Assembly (NCBI RefSeq): GCF_003315205.1
Contig: NZ_QNRR01000001.1
Coordinates: 248,001 to 312,000, forward strand
Direction of reading: 5' to 3'
DNA: 64,000 nt
From: Roseimicrobium gellanilyticum
Lineage (GTDB): Bacteria; Verrucomicrobiota; Verrucomicrobiia; Verrucomicrobiales; Verrucomicrobiaceae
Made by a program: the position numbers and the translations under genes. Under the pieces are notes generated by a model, which saw only the letters and a program-made list of their open reading frames with translations, had not been told where the DNA came from and did no database searches. Positions 62,768 through 64,000 of this stretch are shown here, one piece after another (the first letter of the stretch is position 1; each line of letters begins with the position of its first letter).

Positions 62768-63177
62768 GAACCCAGCTCGAATCCAGTCGCTGGCAGATGC
62801 ACAGCGGCATCCAGCGGATCGAGGATCAGCTCAATGTCTCGAAGCGTGTGCGCACTGAGTTCAAGGAGCACCCGTTGAAGTGGGTGGCCATCAGTGCGGG
62901 AGTGGGACTGGTCGCAGCGAAGTTGATTCCACTCCTGCTCGGGAGCAGGAAGCGTGGCGTCATGGGTCGCATGCTCACGCCTCTCGTGCGTGCCGGTGCC
63001 GCAGCGGCAATGCCCATTGTGGCTCACCAGGTTTCCAATTGGATGGCCCAGAAAGGTCTGAGTATTCCAGGTCTTGCTCCGATGCCCATGCCCGAGCCCC
63101 ACCCCATCTCCCAGGTGCCTCCGCCTGTCGTGGGATCTGCCCCGGTATCACCTGCTCAGGAGGCGTATCCCGAATGA
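62734..63177 (+). CDS. YqjK-position membrane-associated protein, unknown
   Basis: 147 aa. ATG 62734 has a perfect AAGGAGG ribosome-binding site 7 bases upstream (62720-62726), the best in the window, and lies within the end of the previous gene. A helical N-terminus (RLRTQLESSRWQMHSGIQRIEDQL) precedes a hydrophobic stretch (about 47-65, KWVAISAGVGLVAAKLIPLLLG), a second weaker one (about 78-95), and a Pro/Met-rich tail. Position after DUF883 and DUF1469 genes matches yqjK of the E. coli yqjDEK group, but sequence identity to it is not evident. Overlaps the next gene (ATGA). Confidence 0.8.
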   Translation: MAAPANDIQRLRTQLESSRWQMHSGIQRIEDQLNVSKRVRTEFKEHPLKWVAISAGVGLVAAKLIPLLLGSRKRGVMGRMLTPLVRAGAAAAMPIVAHQVSNWMAQKGLSIPGLAPMPMPEPHPISQVPPPVVGSAPVSPAQEAYPE

Positions 63178-64000
63178 ACCCCTTCTCCTTACAGGACCGC
63201 ACCATGGTGCTCGCCGCCAGATTTGTGATTGCGGCTCTCACGTGCGGTCTCCTGTATTGGGGGAGGGAAGTGCTCATGCCGCTGGCGCTGGCCACGTTGA
63301 TTGCCTTCATGCTGCATCCACTCGCGGTGCGACTGCAGCGCATCCGGGTGCCCCGACTGATTTCTGTAGGGTCAGTAATGCTTCTGGCCACGGGACTGAT
63401 CGTGACGGCTGTCTGGTTTATCACCGTGCAGGTGGCCAGTTTCACAAACGAACTGCCCTCCTATCAAAAGAACATCAGTCAGAAAATCGGTCAGGTGCAG
63501 GGCTCCATGCGAGGCGGCGCCTTGGAGAAGTTGCAGAAGGTTTTCCATTCTCTCGAGAGGGAGGCAAAGGCCAGGGAAGAAGCTGTTGCTCCTGCTTCCA
63601 TTTCCAATGAGCCCATGCCTGTGGTGATTGAATCGAAGGAGCGCTGGTTCGACTTCAGTCTGACAAATGCCGCGATTCCCCTGATGGAACCCCTGGTCAC
63701 CGGAGGCCTCATCTTTGTGCTCGTGGCACTCATGCTCCTGCGCTGGGAAGACCTGCGCGCGCGGCTGGTAAGCGTGATGAATCAGAATATCACGCGTACC
63801 ACGCGAGCCATCGATGATGCTGGCAAGAGGATCGCGCGTTACCTCGCGGCGCAGATGTTCATCAACGGCAGCTTCGGCCTTGTCATCGGGCTGGGATTGT
63901 GGGCGCTGGGCGTGCCCTATGCCGGGTTGTGGGGCTTGTGTGCCGCCATGTTTCGCTATGTGCCTTATCTCGGTCCTCTGGTGGCCGCCGCATTGCCCAT
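63174..64000 (+). CDS. AI-2E family transporter (3' truncated by window edge)
   Basis: 275 codons are present and the frame is open at the window end. ATG 63174 overlaps the previous stop (ATGA). Features of the AI-2E (PF01594) family: two early membrane helices (RFVIAALTCGLLYWGREVLM, PLALATLIAFMLHPLAVRLQ), a large extracytoplasmic loop with a coiled part (EKLQKVFHSLEREAKAREEA), then the conserved PLVTGGLIFVLVALMLLRWEDL and the helix-rich core GLWGLCAAMFRYVPYLGPLVAA. Family members export small molecules or exchange cations; a role in quorum signalling is proven for only a few. End of the rightward stress group in this window. Confidence 0.93.
   Translation, partial: MNPFSLQDRTMVLAARFVIAALTCGLLYWGREVLMPLALATLIAFMLHPLAVRLQRIRVPRLISVGSVMLLATGLIVTAVWFITVQVASFTNELPSYQKNISQKIGQVQGSMRGGALEKLQKVFHSLEREAKAREEAVAPASISNEPMPVVIESKERWFDFSLTNAAIPLMEPLVTGGLIFVLVALMLLRWEDLRARLVSVMNQNITRTTRAIDDAGKRIARYLAAQMFINGSFGLVIGLGLWALGVPYAGLWGLCAAMFRYVPYLGPLVAAALP

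Noticed and set aside
1-64000. tRNA or rRNA genes, CRISPR arrays, insertion sequences or prophage
   Set aside because: I looked for cloverleaf and rRNA-like stretches, regularly spaced repeats, transposase or integrase motifs and phage structural genes and saw none. The YqjE-like protein is labelled phage holin in databases but is a chromosomal stress protein.

Overview
The window is GC-rich, gene-dense chromosomal DNA from a Gram-negative bacterium, most likely a member of Verrucomicrobiota (PVC superphylum). The evidence is a lipopolysaccharide and outer-membrane gene set (bamA, skp, lpxD, an LpxL-WaaF fusion), a PVC-type membrane-bound dehydrogenase with a c-type haem motif, very large periplasmic proteins of a style I associate with Planctomycetes and Verrucomicrobia, several ECF sigma/anti-sigma pairs, and many genes that start without a clear Shine-Dalgarno. 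I see no tRNA, rRNA, CRISPR array, insertion sequence or prophage. The species is not identified.

Layout. 1-1.3 kb: 3' part of lysS with a terminator. 1.6-14.3 kb: a compact three-gene operon of giant paralogous envelope proteins of unknown function (1266, 1586 and 1386 aa). 14.5-19.2 kb: three overlapping genes, a cytochrome P450, a fatty acyl-AMP ligase and a carrier-protein/condensation-domain protein, which together look like a minimal lipo-amide pathway. 19.3-27.3 kb: envelope biogenesis (LpxL-WaaF fusion, bamA, skp, lpxD) with ruvB divergent. 27.3-29.4 kb: membrane C39-like peptidase and a DUF5009-type acyltransferase on the minus strand. 29.6-35 kb: ECF sigma/RskA pair, membrane esterase, VOC protein and nitrilase, ending in a perfect 32-nt inverted repeat. 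35.3-39.9 kb: a 1561-aa dehydrogenase/cytochrome fusion. 40.1-43.5 kb: a second ECF sigma, anti-sigma and PDZ cassette plus small envelope proteins. 43.5-51 kb: glycosyltransferase, proline-rich lipoprotein, rlmH and a giant four-PAS histidine kinase. 51.2-53.7 kb: an MBOAT/SGNH O-acetylation cassette carrying two single-base frameshifts and a 42-aa membrane protein. 53.8-64 kb: a GIY-YIG protein and a stress locus.

The stress locus is the best organised regulatory unit. A hybrid kinase, a receiver-kinase and an NtrC-type sigma-54 activator form one operon. It is flanked by a near-perfect sigma-54 promoter reading left into a ferritin-like DUF892 gene (then CsbD, DUF1328 and an LEA-like lipoprotein) and a second -24/-12 element reading right into YqjD/YqjE-like envelope genes and an AI-2E-family permease. 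I infer that the activator controls both arms. The strongest candidates for undescribed biology are the giant three-gene envelope operon, this two-armed sigma-54 stress regulon, and the P450-FAAL-ACP/C cluster.
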